From: Bacteroides cellulosilyticus DSM 14838
Lineage (GTDB): Bacteria; Bacteroidota; Bacteroidia; Bacteroidales; Bacteroidaceae
Direction of reading: 5' to 3'
Length of the DNA: 64,000 bases
Assembly: GCF_000158035.1 (NCBI RefSeq)
Contig: NZ_EQ973490.1
Location: 461,653-525,652 of the forward strand
Numbering within the stretch: position 1 is the stretch's first letter; every line of letters starts with the position of its first letter. The notes beneath the pieces are model-generated. The model was given only the letters and a program-made list of their open reading frames with translations, made no database searches and was not told where the DNA came from. The position numbers and the translations under genes were made by a program. Positions 11,601-18,542 of this stretch are shown one piece after another.

Positions 11601-11986
11601 CCACTACGTACCGGAACACACGAAATAGGAACATTGTAAACAAGTCCTCCCGATGGCGTAACTTGTGAATTTATTGGTATAACACCAACATCTTTACTTG
11701 TATTTACAGATATTGAGGTAGGGATATGCGTATGAGAACCACTCGCAAAACCTCTTACTAAATCTTGTTGAGACATAGGATTTTGGTTAACAATAGTCTC
11801 TTTGCTCCTGCACTCTAGCTTTTTTATATAAATGGAATCACCAGTAGAAATTGTGTCAGTAGGTACTGTCCGATGTTTTTTTACGGATGAAATAAAATCA
11901 AAAGATTGTTGTCCCATAGATGGGAATGTCACTATAAAAGTAAATGTCACGGCTAAAAGAATAAGCCATAAGTGATGTGTTTTCAT
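5618..11986 (-). CDS. Giant SpvB/Rhs repeat protein with C-terminal HExxH domain
   Basis: A 2122-residue exported protein. Order of parts: signal peptide (about 1-25, ending PSMGQQ); a SpvB-like domain (about 105-330, with YNVPISC, GYGWSIGGLSSITR); FG-GAP/VCBS-like Ca-binding repeats with DxDGDG motifs (about 440-800); a cysteine-rich insertion with CPEC, CVHC, CLVC knuckles near residues 655-705; many YD/Rhs repeats (about 950-1720); the Rhs-associated core (ARLYDSALGRFLSPDPY, then NRYSYALNNPLMYVDKSGK, about 1755-1795); a Gly/Ala-rich hydrophobic segment (about 1800-1910); and a C-terminal domain with NHELIHAYHR near residue 2057, a zincin-type HExxH site. The architecture is that of a polymorphic toxin whose Rhs shell cages a peptidase-like tip. 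The signal peptide argues for Sec export rather than direct T6SS loading. Target unknown. Confidence 0.88.
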   Translation of the reverse strand: MKTHHLWLILLAVTFTFIVTFPSMGQQSFDFISSVKKHRTVPTDTISTGDSIYIKKLECRSKETIVNQNPMSQQDLVRGFASGSHTHIPTSISVNTSKDVGVIPINSQVTPSGGLVYNVPISCVPVRSGIAPSVSIAYNSQGGNDIVGYGWSIGGLSSITRVPRSMYYDGKTAPVEVNGDDALMLDGVRLLPTTVVNVFETEQGNIRVKAQKTASGTFSYFTVLYPNGTVAVFGSQTNTSDCLVYPISKSTDVLGNMVSFSYAYQNNRYRILNIEYGAHTSSDTPLANIAFTYKDRVDVLSGFEGETEVKLFHLLDNIKCYHGIELLHTYSFVYKTSNVSLLTRIDCDNLNPLLFYYGYDNNMNGWEKQKAILTRYFNQDTDLVVNKVKFESGTEDDGLFSYPDFNPCAISSKGYYSAFAENQELLVYRNLEGSTLVPATLYAERGFQTLLSADVDGVSGDELLKINATVQSGKDRLTVKVYKPGLGLSLTQTSTFTFDSEAPNSSSIWPKVYLPGDYNGDGKAELLAISMDRPLDKDMNSKCYLFDLSTNKVLFNAHVFNFNVKQGILVAVDIDGDGKTDICHINFGITRVYSFSQVNGVYSLNLKCSFDLSYNYVFQSNRDMAIGDINGDGKPEFLVTPVKSYTKKGTYEMPVTSHEFCPECNAEYPEDYECVHCGEYIGYSNRCLVCGEWLDGSSCSVHGDVCQVEYWRKFHNGTWWEVYYPLSNIRRSFNLTEYVEHEAACMLQDIDQDGYVDLVLRQNTSTWGYFNRNGGFKEEDRFGTSLGGGITLLPSSISQPNFYSSLIAVIDENVYKVSFTRNERKQYLLTGVINSFGVIDKNSYQLLNVKNGDYIDFYSSNAIVSFPYERFQGPLWGLAAKETALNGSILTSEEYRYQGGVVHRQGRGFCGFTKIIAEDVLRNKTITTIYDPLNFNNLVRVITPEAEGNYTYYSAVASNKKATVRLNNSVEKDLLKSTTVTKDYLYDTYSNPTRETVTYTDYTSNNVIKTVTNQTYSNTNTTAKWLIGLPCLKTITESRDGSSWVTSEELVYKTGTNLPEKKIIKINGNKVGETRCTYDVYGNALTEVSAPRTAVEYLGDTCTYLNNCYVNTRTDALGRMTVYSNYNKYGLPEKVVNNLGKIALYNYDDLGRVNTTTYDDGTIENINYRWDLSTGVYYIEKSVTGMPEQRTYYDALGRDIRIGNKRFDGTWLYIDKQYDNWGRLWKVSLPYKGNTASLWNVYSYDDFDRIVSFSEPSGKTTSYSYIGKSETIVKESITTTRTYDKSGLLVSVTDPGGEITYSYRPDRQLKKVIASGGIVTEFDYDPDYGHRTKIVDPSAGTMIFTENYSGNIRTVTQTDANSKTLTIVYDKYGRPKSKVQPEFTTTYKYDPVTKQIDNATSTNGTSKVYTYDEYARLKSQTDKVSNDIWLKRVFAYANGNVASVTYSSSKEAVIGTENMVYTNGQLTEVKFGTTSVWKLTAENALGQPTTAVTGPLTRTYGYNSYGMLTERKAGEIQHFAYTFDIQKGNLTSRVDKKRNLTESFSYDNLNRLANYAGKTVGYDSKGNITSMSGIGTMFYSHDTKPYAVTNVELNGNQIPMRNQDVTYTSFQRPATIVENDYIATFTYDSSGERVKMLLTHNGAVQNTTYYLGNCYETNNTETRLYLAGDYYSSPIVYMKKNGSWGIYYICRDYLGSITHITNSAGVVQQELSYDAWGRLRNPINHVLYAPGLEPALLLGRGYTGHEHLSVFGLVNMNARLYDSALGRFLSPDPYVQMMDFTQNFNRYSYALNNPLMYVDKSGKSVWLAAVIVGAWIGMGTAMVMSDNSGWALAGDMLKGLFIGGASGAAGYFAGGAMAGLLGTTSFIGGAVTGFSGGFAGGFVGGAGNAWLNGANFKQGLNAGLAAGGISGTIGGVIGGALGGISAMKKQGNFFTGKGAISIEESISDVSELGGDYFSDDELMKEYIESQIGWSEGDYGIMNISVEADPQMMTLGSEYYRGDGGILCRAPRGGGGVTELGGLTKTVNAGIFRSPRVSIYMSPHQSLSGFALTLNHELIHAYHRTLGFVSFLGSGFRAATEQTAYAYQLSHALNMNQLMNAVQGLNTYRSPYMLPLPNYLIKF

Positions 11987-12017
11987 AATAAATAATTAGT
12001 TTACAAACAGTATAACC

Positions 12018-12452
12018 CTATTCTTTAATAATTTTCCATATAGATTGCCTTGAACCGAAGACCAACTTCAGCAAATATGTACCCGACACAAAGCTATCAA
12101 GCTGAAGGATAGTTCGTATAGAAGTCACATCCTGGCTTAACAATAGTCGACCTTGCAAATCGTACAGGAAAACTTCGCCGTAACCCGGCTCAAAGAGTTC
12201 ACTTAACAGAACAGTCAACTTCGTTTGCACTGGGTTAGGAAAGAGTTTAATTGCTTTCCGTTCCAACAGTCCCTCTGACGATACAACATTTACCTCGTTT
12301 TTTTGAAGTACAAAAGAACGCGTAGCTACTTGCATTCGAGTGATTCTGTTGCCTGCAGCATCATACAAATACAAAAGAGATTGTGAAAAAATAGAAGTAG
12401 CTAGCCCTAGGTTAATTAAGAGCAAAATTAATTTCAATTTCATGTTTTTCAT
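12018..12452 (-). CDS. Small exported protein with a YD motif and a T9SS type A sorting domain
   Basis: A 144-residue protein. It has a signal peptide (about 1-24, ending in SIFSQ), then the motif LYLYDAAGNRITRM, which matches the YD/Rhs repeat consensus, a short linker, and a type A Por-secretion sorting domain (about 68-144: KLFPNPVQTKLTV, then VFLYDLQGRLLLSQ, then SGTYLLKLVFGSRQSIWKII). Such a domain normally directs secretion by the type IX system. The gene starts the operon and lies 31 bp before the Rhs gene. A protein that is little more than one YD motif plus a sorting tag could be a remnant of a larger Rhs protein or an accessory partner. Whether this organism has a T9SS cannot be seen here. 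Confidence 0.8.
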   Translation of the reverse strand: MKNMKLKLILLLINLGLATSIFSQSLLYLYDAAGNRITRMQVATRSFVLQKNEVNVVSSEGLLERKAIKLFPNPVQTKLTVLLSELFEPGYGEVFLYDLQGRLLLSQDVTSIRTILQLDSFVSGTYLLKLVFGSRQSIWKIIKE

Positions 12453-12516
12453 ATTTAATTACGCAATAAAGATAGATACTCTTTTTTAGAAAAAAAGCTA
12501 TTGGCACCATGCATTT

Positions 12517-12545
12517 AGGAGTAATACAATTTATACTCCTTTTTC
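12517..12545 (+). terminator. Weak terminator-like hairpin
   Basis: A 7-bp stem, AGGAGTA (12517-12523) with TACTCCT (12534-12540), is followed by a run of T. It lies between the divergent Rhs operon and mraZ and would act on plus-strand transcripts, though no plus-strand gene is seen just upstream. Weak evidence. Confidence 0.25.
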
Positions 12546-12675
12546 TACAGTTTTTACTCTAAGCAAAAAGATTACAGCCAATAACTTGACTTTTCTCATG
12601 CTGTTTTTTCTCTCTTGACTTCACAAAATCAAACACGAAATACAAGGTCTTCCATCTTTAGAATTCGCCATACCC

Positions 12676-12784
12676 TGCACCGTATCCGAACCGTACTTGC
12701 TCCGTACCTTCTTCGGTCAGAAGTACCCCTATACGGAGAAACTACGGAGTTGGTACGGAGCAAGTACGGCTCGGATACGGTGCA
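12676..12784. repeat. 33-bp inverted repeat in the Rhs/dcw divergent gap
   Basis: Arms at 12676-12708 and 12752-12784 are reverse complements over 33 bp with one mismatch and a 43-base centre. The arms contain CCGTACTTGCTCCGTACC. Extra copies of TACGGAG occur in the loop, and a degraded third copy (GCAAGTAC..TCCGAATAC) follows at 12782-12800. The rest of the gap 12453-12927 shows a weak hairpin with a T tract (12517-12545) and no gene. It resembles a REP-like or miniature palindromic element. The centre is too short and has no clear promoter, so a phase-variable switch is unlikely. Confidence 0.75.
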
Positions 12785-12927
12785 AGTACAGTCCGAATAC
12801 AAAACTAACAAGGTTTTTACACCTCAATTTCCCACGAATAAAGCCTTTCGGCACTATGTTCATTATCAACGAAATAAACAATGAACAGGGTGTTGAAAAC
12901 TTCTCAGAAAGTTTTTAGTTAAATCTT

Positions 12928-12953
12928 GTGGGGAATTGTGGGGAAATGTGTAC
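12928..12953 (+). promoter_or_regulatory. MraZ operator repeats and dcw promoter
   Basis: TGGGG occurs at 12929-12933 and 12939-12943, separated by 5 bases, with a degenerate third step at 12949 (TGTAC). TGGGN repeats with 5-base spacers are the known binding site of MraZ upstream of mraZ in other bacteria. The repeats lie just upstream of a near-consensus -7 box (TACTTTTA, 12951-12958) and downstream of a possible TTG -33 element at 12926-12928, so bound MraZ would block the promoter. The repeats are seen directly; autorepression is inferred from the family. Confidence 0.65.
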
Positions 12954-12984
12954 TTTTACCGTCGCTTATTATAATAAGGTAACA

Positions 12985-13461
12985 ATGATACGTTTTTTGG
13001 GCAATATAGAAGCGAAGACCGACGCTAAGGGACGTGTATTTATCCCCGCCGGTTTTCGGAGGCAACTGCAATCCGCTTCCGAAGAAAGGCTCGTGCTGCG
13101 CAAAGACGTATTCCAAGATTGCCTGGTACTCTATCCAGAAAGCGTTTGGTTCAAGACGCAAAACCAATTAAGGAGGCGATTGAACAAATGGAACGCAAAA
13201 CACCAAGACATTTTCCGGCAATTTGTGAGCGATGCGGAAATCATGATTCCTGATGGGAACGGACGCATCCTTCTGCCCAAACGTTACCTGCAAATGGCCG
13301 GCATACAGAGCGATGTACGTTTTATTGGTGTAGATAATACAATAGAGATCTGGGCAAAAGAGAAAACCGAACAGCCATTCGTAAGTCCGGAAGAGTTCAG
13401 CGAAGCTTTGCAGGACATTTTGGGAGATGAGGATGATTGGGAGGAAGAAGAAGATGAGTAA
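12985..13461 (+). CDS. mraZ: Transcriptional regulator MraZ
   Basis: A 158-residue dcw-cluster regulator with two AbrB-like halves. Each half carries a DxxGR-type motif: DAKGRVFIPAGFR in the first and DGNGRILLPKRYL in the second. The C-terminus is very acidic (EDDWEEEEDE). The ATG at 12985 (MIRFLGNIEAKTD) is chosen because it matches the usual MraZ start; a frame from GTG 12928 runs through the operator and -7 box and is not believable. MraZ proteins form rings that bind TGGGN repeats in their own promoter, and such repeats are present here 32 bp or more upstream. First gene of the cell-division cluster. Confidence 0.95.
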   Translation: MIRFLGNIEAKTDAKGRVFIPAGFRRQLQSASEERLVLRKDVFQDCLVLYPESVWFKTQNQLRRRLNKWNAKHQDIFRQFVSDAEIMIPDGNGRILLPKRYLQMAGIQSDVRFIGVDNTIEIWAKEKTEQPFVSPEEFSEALQDILGDEDDWEEEEDE

Positions 13462-13481
13462 CAAGTGATTATTTATTAGTG

Positions 13482-14402
13482 ATGAATGAAGAATTGACAT
13501 ATCATGTACCGGTGTTGTTGAAGCCGAGTGTGGACGGAATGAATATCCGCCCGGATGGGACGTATGTAGACGTCACTTTCGGTGGAGGAGGACATTCACG
13601 CGAAATACTGTCACGATTGGGAGACGGCGGACGGTTACTGGGATTTGACCAAGACGAAGATGCCGAACAGAATATCGTGGATAATCCGCATTTTATTTTT
13701 GTACGCAGCAATTTCCGCTACCTGCATAACTTCCTGCGCTACCATGATATAGAAGAAGTAGATGCGATACTTGCCGATCTGGGTGTGTCCTCACATCACT
13801 TCGATGATAGCGAGCGGGGATTCTCATTCCGTTTTGATGGTGCACTGGATATGCGTATGAACAAACGTGCAGGAGACACTGCGGCGGACATTATCAATAC
13901 TTATGATGAAGAGCGCCTGGCAGATATCTTTTATCTGTACGGAGAACTGAAAAACAGCCGCAAATTGGCATCCGTACTCGTAAAGGCACGCGCCGGACAA
14001 AAGATTACAACTATCGGTGAGTTTCTGGAAATCATCAAGCCACTTTTCGGTCGGGAACGCGAGAAAAAAGAGTTGGCAAAAGTTTTCCAGGCATTGCGTA
14101 TCGAAGTAAATCAGGAAATGGAAGCGCTGAAAGAGATGTTATATGCAGCAACCGAAGCGCTGAAACCGGGCGGACGCCTAGTAGTAATCACGTATCACTC
14201 GCTGGAAGACAGAATGGTGAAGAATATGATGAAAACCGGGAACGTGGAAGGCAAGATGGAAAAGGATTTCTTTGGAAATGTACAGACGCCTTTCCGACTG
14301 GTAAACAATAAGGTGATTGTACCGGACGAAGCGGAGATAGAACGAAACCCGAGATCGAGAAGTGCAAAACTGAGAATAGCAGAGAAAAAAGGGGAGGAAT
14401 AG
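13482..14402 (+). CDS. rsmH: 16S rRNA (cytosine1402-N4)-methyltransferase RsmH
   Basis: A 306-residue cytoplasmic SAM-dependent methyltransferase, also called MraW, that N4-methylates C1402 of 16S rRNA. The SAM-binding motif is visible as VDVTFGGGGHSREIL. Other family landmarks are ADLGVSSHHFDDSERGFSFR with DGALDMRMN, and ALRIEVNQE. The C-terminus has the usual ITYHSLEDR and NPRSRSAKLR motifs. ATG 13482 is preferred over the overlapping GTG at 13479. It follows mraZ after 20 bp in the standard dcw order. Confidence 0.97.
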   Translation: MNEELTYHVPVLLKPSVDGMNIRPDGTYVDVTFGGGGHSREILSRLGDGGRLLGFDQDEDAEQNIVDNPHFIFVRSNFRYLHNFLRYHDIEEVDAILADLGVSSHHFDDSERGFSFRFDGALDMRMNKRAGDTAADIINTYDEERLADIFYLYGELKNSRKLASVLVKARAGQKITTIGEFLEIIKPLFGREREKKELAKVFQALRIEVNQEMEALKEMLYAATEALKPGGRLVVITYHSLEDRMVKNMMKTGNVEGKMEKDFFGNVQTPFRLVNNKVIVPDEAEIERNPRSRSAKLRIAEKKGEE

Positions 14403-14439
14403 TGGTTAGTGTTAAGTGATTAGTAATTAGCGATAGGCA

Positions 14440-14808
14440 ATGAGTGAAGTAGAAGAGAAACAGATTAATGAGAAAACAGAGAAAGCGAAGAAAGCTAAAA
14501 ATCGCACGTCTCTGAAAAACATCATTGGTGGTGATATTCTGGCAACGGATTTCTTCCGTCGTCAGACCAAATTGCTTGTGCTGATAATGGTGCTGATACT
14601 GTTTTACATACACAACCGTTATGCTTGTCAGCAACAAATGATAGAGATTGATAAACTGAAAAAAGAACTGATTGACATTAAATATGATGCCCTCACCCGT
14701 AGCTCGGAGTTGATGGAAAAAAGTCGCCAGTCACGCATTGAGGAATACATTGCAACCAAGGAGAGTGACTTACAGACCTCAACCAATCCACCGTATTTGA
14801 TTAAGTAA
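14440..14808 (+). CDS. ftsL: Cell-division protein FtsL-like
   Basis: A 122-residue bitopic membrane protein. A Lys/Glu-rich cytoplasmic N-terminus (about 1-44) is followed by one transmembrane segment (LLVLIMVLILFYIHNRY, about 45-61) and a periplasmic coiled coil (about 64-108). This layout and its place between rsmH and the division transpeptidase identify it as the FtsL equivalent, which joins FtsQ and FtsB to activate FtsW/FtsI. The sequence of FtsL is poorly conserved, so context carries much of the call. A phospho-independent Bacteroidota FtsL is often named only as hypothetical. Confidence 0.85.
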   Translation: MSEVEEKQINEKTEKAKKAKNRTSLKNIIGGDILATDFFRRQTKLLVLIMVLILFYIHNRYACQQQMIEIDKLKKELIDIKYDALTRSSELMEKSRQSRIEEYIATKESDLQTSTNPPYLIK

Positions 14809-14837
14809 TCAGTAGAATCGTTAAACAGAAAACAGAC

Positions 14838-16964
14838 TTGGCAGTAAATAAGAAAAATATCATGACCCGCTACTTCTTTGTAGTCCTCGTAATGGGGCTG
14901 CTGGGAATAGCTATTGTCGTAAAAGCCGCAATTATCATGTTTGCAGAGCGACAATACTGGCAGGATGTAGCCGACCGTTTCATAAAAGAGAACGTGACGG
15001 TAAAGCCTAATCGTGGTAATATTCTTTCATCCGATGGCAAACTGATGGCAAGTTCCTTGCCGGAATATCGCATCTATATGGACTTTAAGGCAGGTGGTGT
15101 AACCAAAGATACCATGCTGGTGAACCACATGAACGAAATTTGCGAAGGACTGCATAAGATATTCCCCGATAAAAGTGCCGCCGAATTTAAGTCACACTTG
15201 CAAAAAGGGCGTAAGAAGGGCAGCCGTAATTATCTGATTTATCCGAAACGTATCTCGTATATCCAGTATAAAGAAGCTAAACGTCTGCCTGTATTCAATC
15301 TGAACAAGTACAAAGGCGGTTTCCACGAGCAGGTTTATAATCAACGCAAGAAACCATTCGGATCATTGGCAGCCCGCACATTAGGCGATCTTTATGCCGA
15401 TACTGCACAAGGTGCAAAAAATGGTATCGAGTTGTCATTCGACACCTTATTAAAAGGTCGCGATGGCATCACTCATCGCCAGAAGGTGATGAACAAGTAC
15501 CTGAATATTGTAGATATAGCCCCCGTAGATGGTTGTGATATTATCTCAACCCTCGATGTAGGCATGCAGGATATCTGCGAGAAAGCATTGGTAGACAAGT
15601 TGAAAGAAATTAATGCCACTGTAGGTGTTGCAGTACTCATGGAAGTACAGACCGGTGAAGTGAAAGCCATCGTCAACATGATGAAAGCTAACGATGGCAA
15701 CTATTACGAAATGCGCAACAATGCCATCAGTGACATGATGGAACCGGGCTCTACTTTCAAGACAGCTTCCATCATGGTGGCCCTTGAAGATGGAAAGATC
15801 ACACCGGAAACAGAAGTAGACACCGGGAATGGTATTATGATGATGTATGGCAGCAAAATGAGAGATCATAACTGGCATCGCGGAGGATATGGAAAAATCA
15901 ATGTAACACGCATTCTGGAAGTCTCATCCAATGTAGGTGTCTCCTATCTCATTGATAAACATTACAAAGATAATCCGCAGAAATATGTGGATGGTTTAAA
16001 GCGCATGAGCATCGACCAACCGCTACATCTACAAATTTCCGGTGAAGGGAAGCCCAACATCAAAGGGCCGAAGGAAAGATACTTCGCAAAAACCACCCTG
16101 CCCTGGATGAGTATCGGATACGAAACACAGGTTCCGCCACTCAATATCCTGACTTTCTATAATGCCATTGCCAACAATGGTGTAATGATACGACCCAAAT
16201 TCGTAAAGGCTGCGGTAAAAGACGGTGAAGTTATAGAAGAATATCCTACGGAAGTGATTAACCCGAAGATATGCTCTGACCGGACATTGACTCAGATACG
16301 TGATATTCTGGAAAAAGTGGTATCACAAGGATTAGCCAAACCGGCCGGAAGCAAACAATTTTCCGTAGCCGGCAAGACGGGTACAGCACAGGTATCACAA
16401 GGTACAGCAGGCTATAAAAACGGACGAGTAAATTATCTGGTAAGCTTTTGTGGCTATTTCCCGGCTGATGTTCCCAAGTATAGCTGTATCGTTTCCATAC
16501 AGAAACCGGGACTTCCGGCATCAGGCGGTCTGATGGCAGGTAGTGTATTCGGAAAAATTGCAGAAAGAGTATATGCAAAGAATCTGAGATTTGATATCCG
16601 CAGTGCAATAGATAGTACAAGCAATGTCATTCCACCAGTAAAAGCCGGAGAAATGAATGAAGCCTTCCAAGTACTGAATAGTTTGAAAGTACCGGTACAG
16701 AAACAATTCACGTCCAAGAAAGGACAAGAGGTTTGGGGACATACACAAGCTGCTCCCAATGCAGTTGTTCTGCAAGGTAAAGACGGGGCCAACCCGGATC
16801 TCGTCCCCAGTGTTATTGGAATGGGAGCAAAGGATGCTGTGTACTTATTGGAGAGTAAAGGTTTGAAAGTTAGACTAAACGGTATTGGAAAAGTGAGAAA
16901 TCAATCGATACCAGGAGGCAACCGTGTGGTAAAAGGACAGACGGTGACGTTAGCACTTCATTAG
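14838..16964 (+). CDS. ftsI: Division transpeptidase FtsI (PBP3) with PASTA domain
   Basis: A 708-residue class B penicillin-binding protein that cross-links septal peptidoglycan. One N-terminal membrane anchor (about 9-35) is followed by a dimerization domain (about 50-230) and the transpeptidase domain, with the active-site motifs STFK (MEPGSTFKTAS), SSN (EVSSNVGVS) and KTGT (VAGKTGTAQVS). A C-terminal PASTA domain (about 650-708, PDLVPSVIGMGAKDAVYLLE) follows. The start is a TTG at 14838; an in-frame ATG at 14862 (MTRYFF) is an alternative that would leave a shorter N-terminus. It sits directly after ftsL. Confidence 0.95.
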   Translation: MAVNKKNIMTRYFFVVLVMGLLGIAIVVKAAIIMFAERQYWQDVADRFIKENVTVKPNRGNILSSDGKLMASSLPEYRIYMDFKAGGVTKDTMLVNHMNEICEGLHKIFPDKSAAEFKSHLQKGRKKGSRNYLIYPKRISYIQYKEAKRLPVFNLNKYKGGFHEQVYNQRKKPFGSLAARTLGDLYADTAQGAKNGIELSFDTLLKGRDGITHRQKVMNKYLNIVDIAPVDGCDIISTLDVGMQDICEKALVDKLKEINATVGVAVLMEVQTGEVKAIVNMMKANDGNYYEMRNNAISDMMEPGSTFKTASIMVALEDGKITPETEVDTGNGIMMMYGSKMRDHNWHRGGYGKINVTRILEVSSNVGVSYLIDKHYKDNPQKYVDGLKRMSIDQPLHLQISGEGKPNIKGPKERYFAKTTLPWMSIGYETQVPPLNILTFYNAIANNGVMIRPKFVKAAVKDGEVIEEYPTEVINPKICSDRTLTQIRDILEKVVSQGLAKPAGSKQFSVAGKTGTAQVSQGTAGYKNGRVNYLVSFCGYFPADVPKYSCIVSIQKPGLPASGGLMAGSVFGKIAERVYAKNLRFDIRSAIDSTSNVIPPVKAGEMNEAFQVLNSLKVPVQKQFTSKKGQEVWGHTQAAPNAVVLQGKDGANPDLVPSVIGMGAKDAVYLLESKGLKVRLNGIGKVRNQSIPGGNRVVKGQTVTLALH

Positions 16965-17014
16965 AGGTGTGGACGAAAGATTTATTAATTTAGAATATAT
17001 ATTATATATAAGGT

Positions 17015-18466
17015 ATGGTATTAAGTGAATTACTGAAAGCAATACAACCGATACAGATTATCGGAAATACGGAGACGGAGATAACGGGGGTAAACATCGA
17101 CTCCCGCTTGGTACAAGCCGGACATCTGTTTATGGCTATGCGCGGTACCCAAACTGACGGACATGTCTATATTCCCGTAGCCATAGAGAAAGGTGCTGTC
17201 GCCGTGCTCTGCGAAGATGTACCCGAAGCTAAACAGGAGGGCATCACCTACATTCAGGTGAAAGACAGCGAAGACGCTGTAGGCAAAGTAGCCACTACAT
17301 TCTACGACGATCCTACTTCCAAGATGGAACTAGTAGGCGTAACCGGAACGAATGGGAAAACGACCATCGCCACCTTATTATATAATACATTCCGTTATTT
17401 CGGTTATAAGGTAGGACTGATTTCTACTGTTTGCAACTACATAGACGATCAACCCATACCCACTGAGCATACGACCCCCGACCCCATCACTCTGAACCTG
17501 TTATTAGGACAGATGGCAGACTCCGGGTGCAAGTATGTCTTCATGGAAGTAAGTTCGCACTCTATCGACCAGAAACGTATCAGCGGGCTCCGTTTTGCAG
17601 GTGGTATTTTCACCAACCTGACGCGCGACCATCTGGACTATCACAAGACAGTGGAGAATTATCTCAAAGCTAAGAAGAAATTCTTCGACGACATGCCGAA
17701 GAACGCCTTCAGTCTGACCAACCTAGATGATAAGAACGGACTTGTAATGACGCAAAACACGCGTTCAAAGGTATATACCTACTCATTGCGCAGCCTCAGC
17801 GATTTCAAAGGCAAGATATTGGAGTCTCATTTCGAAGGTATGTTACTCGACTTCAATAACCACGAACTAGCCGTGCATTTCATCGGCCGTTTTAATGCTT
17901 CAAACCTGTTGGCGGTATTTGGTGCAGCTGTACTGCTCGGCAAAAAAGAGGAAGATGTATTGGTTGCCCTCAGCGCTTTGCAGCCGGTAGCCGGGCGCTT
18001 TGATGCGGTACGTTCTCCCAAAGGCATCACCGCCATTGTAGATTATGCACACACTCCGGATGCCCTCATCAACGTATTGAACGCTATTCACGGAGTACTT
18101 GAAGGTAAAGGCAAGGTGATCACCGTAGTAGGTGCAGGCGGTAATCGCGATAAAGGCAAACGCCCCATCATGGCCAAGGAAGCAGCCAAAGCCAGCGATC
18201 GCGTCATCATCACCTCGGACAACCCGCGTTTTGAAGAGCCCCAGGATATCATCAACGATATGCTTGCCGGATTAGACAAGGAGGACATGCAGAAAACCAT
18301 CAGCATAGCCGACCGTCGCGAGGCCATCAAGACCGCTTGCCTACTGGCACAGCCGGGTGATGTAATTCTCGTTGCCGGAAAAGGCCATGAAAACTATCAG
18401 GAGATTAAGGGAGTGAAACATCATTTCGATGATAAAGAAGAGCTAAATAAAGTTTTTAACGGTTAG
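17015..18466 (+). CDS. murE: UDP-MurNAc-tripeptide synthetase MurE
   Basis: A 483-residue cytoplasmic Mur ligase that adds the third amino acid to UDP-MurNAc-L-Ala-D-Glu. The ATP-binding loop is [17 protein letters not shown] (near residue 110). The C-terminal specificity motif reads SDNPRFEEP, and DNPR is the signature of meso-diaminopimelate as substrate. [12 protein letters not shown] and VDYAHTPDA are further family motifs. The stop codon overlaps the left arm of an inverted repeat that fills the gap to mraY. Confidence 0.97.
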   Translation: MVLSELLKAIQPIQIIGNTETEITGVNIDSRLVQAGHLFMAMRGTQTDGHVYIPVAIEKGAVAVLCEDVPEAKQEGITYIQVKDSEDAVGKVATTFYDDPTSKMELVGVTGTNGKTTIATLLYNTFRYFGYKVGLISTVCNYIDDQPIPTEHTTPDPITLNLLLGQMADSGCKYVFMEVSSHSIDQKRISGLRFAGGIFTNLTRDHLDYHKTVENYLKAKKKFFDDMPKNAFSLTNLDDKNGLVMTQNTRSKVYTYSLRSLSDFKGKILESHFEGMLLDFNNHELAVHFIGRFNASNLLAVFGAAVLLGKKEEDVLVALSALQPVAGRFDAVRSPKGITAIVDYAHTPDALINVLNAIHGVLEGKGKVITVVGAGGNRDKGKRPIMAKEAAKASDRVIITSDNPRFEEPQDIINDMLAGLDKEDMQKTISIADRREAIKTACLLAQPGDVILVAGKGHENYQEIKGVKHHFDDKEELNKVFNG

Positions 18467-18524
18467 TGATAAGTGATTAGCAACTGCATTATCACCATGC
18501 AAGACACTAATCACTTATCACCAA
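18463..18524 (+). repeat. Inverted repeat between murE and mraY
   Basis: GTGATAAGTGATTAG (18466-18480) and CTAATCACTTATCAC (18507-18521) are perfect 15-bp complements with a 26-base centre; the stem extends to 18 bp with one mismatch. More copies of AATCACTA follow up to mraY. No T tract follows, so a terminator is unlikely. An RNA-processing or stability hairpin is possible. Confidence 0.7.
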
Positions 18525-18542
18525 TCACTAATCACTAAGAAC

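Noticed and set aside
12676..12784. Invertible promoter switch
   Set aside because: The centre is only 43 bases, has no clear TAnnTTTG box, and no recombinase gene is nearby.
12928..12984. GTG-started N-terminal extension of MraZ
   Set aside because: It would translate the TGGGG operator and the -7 box; family members start at the residue encoded at 12985.
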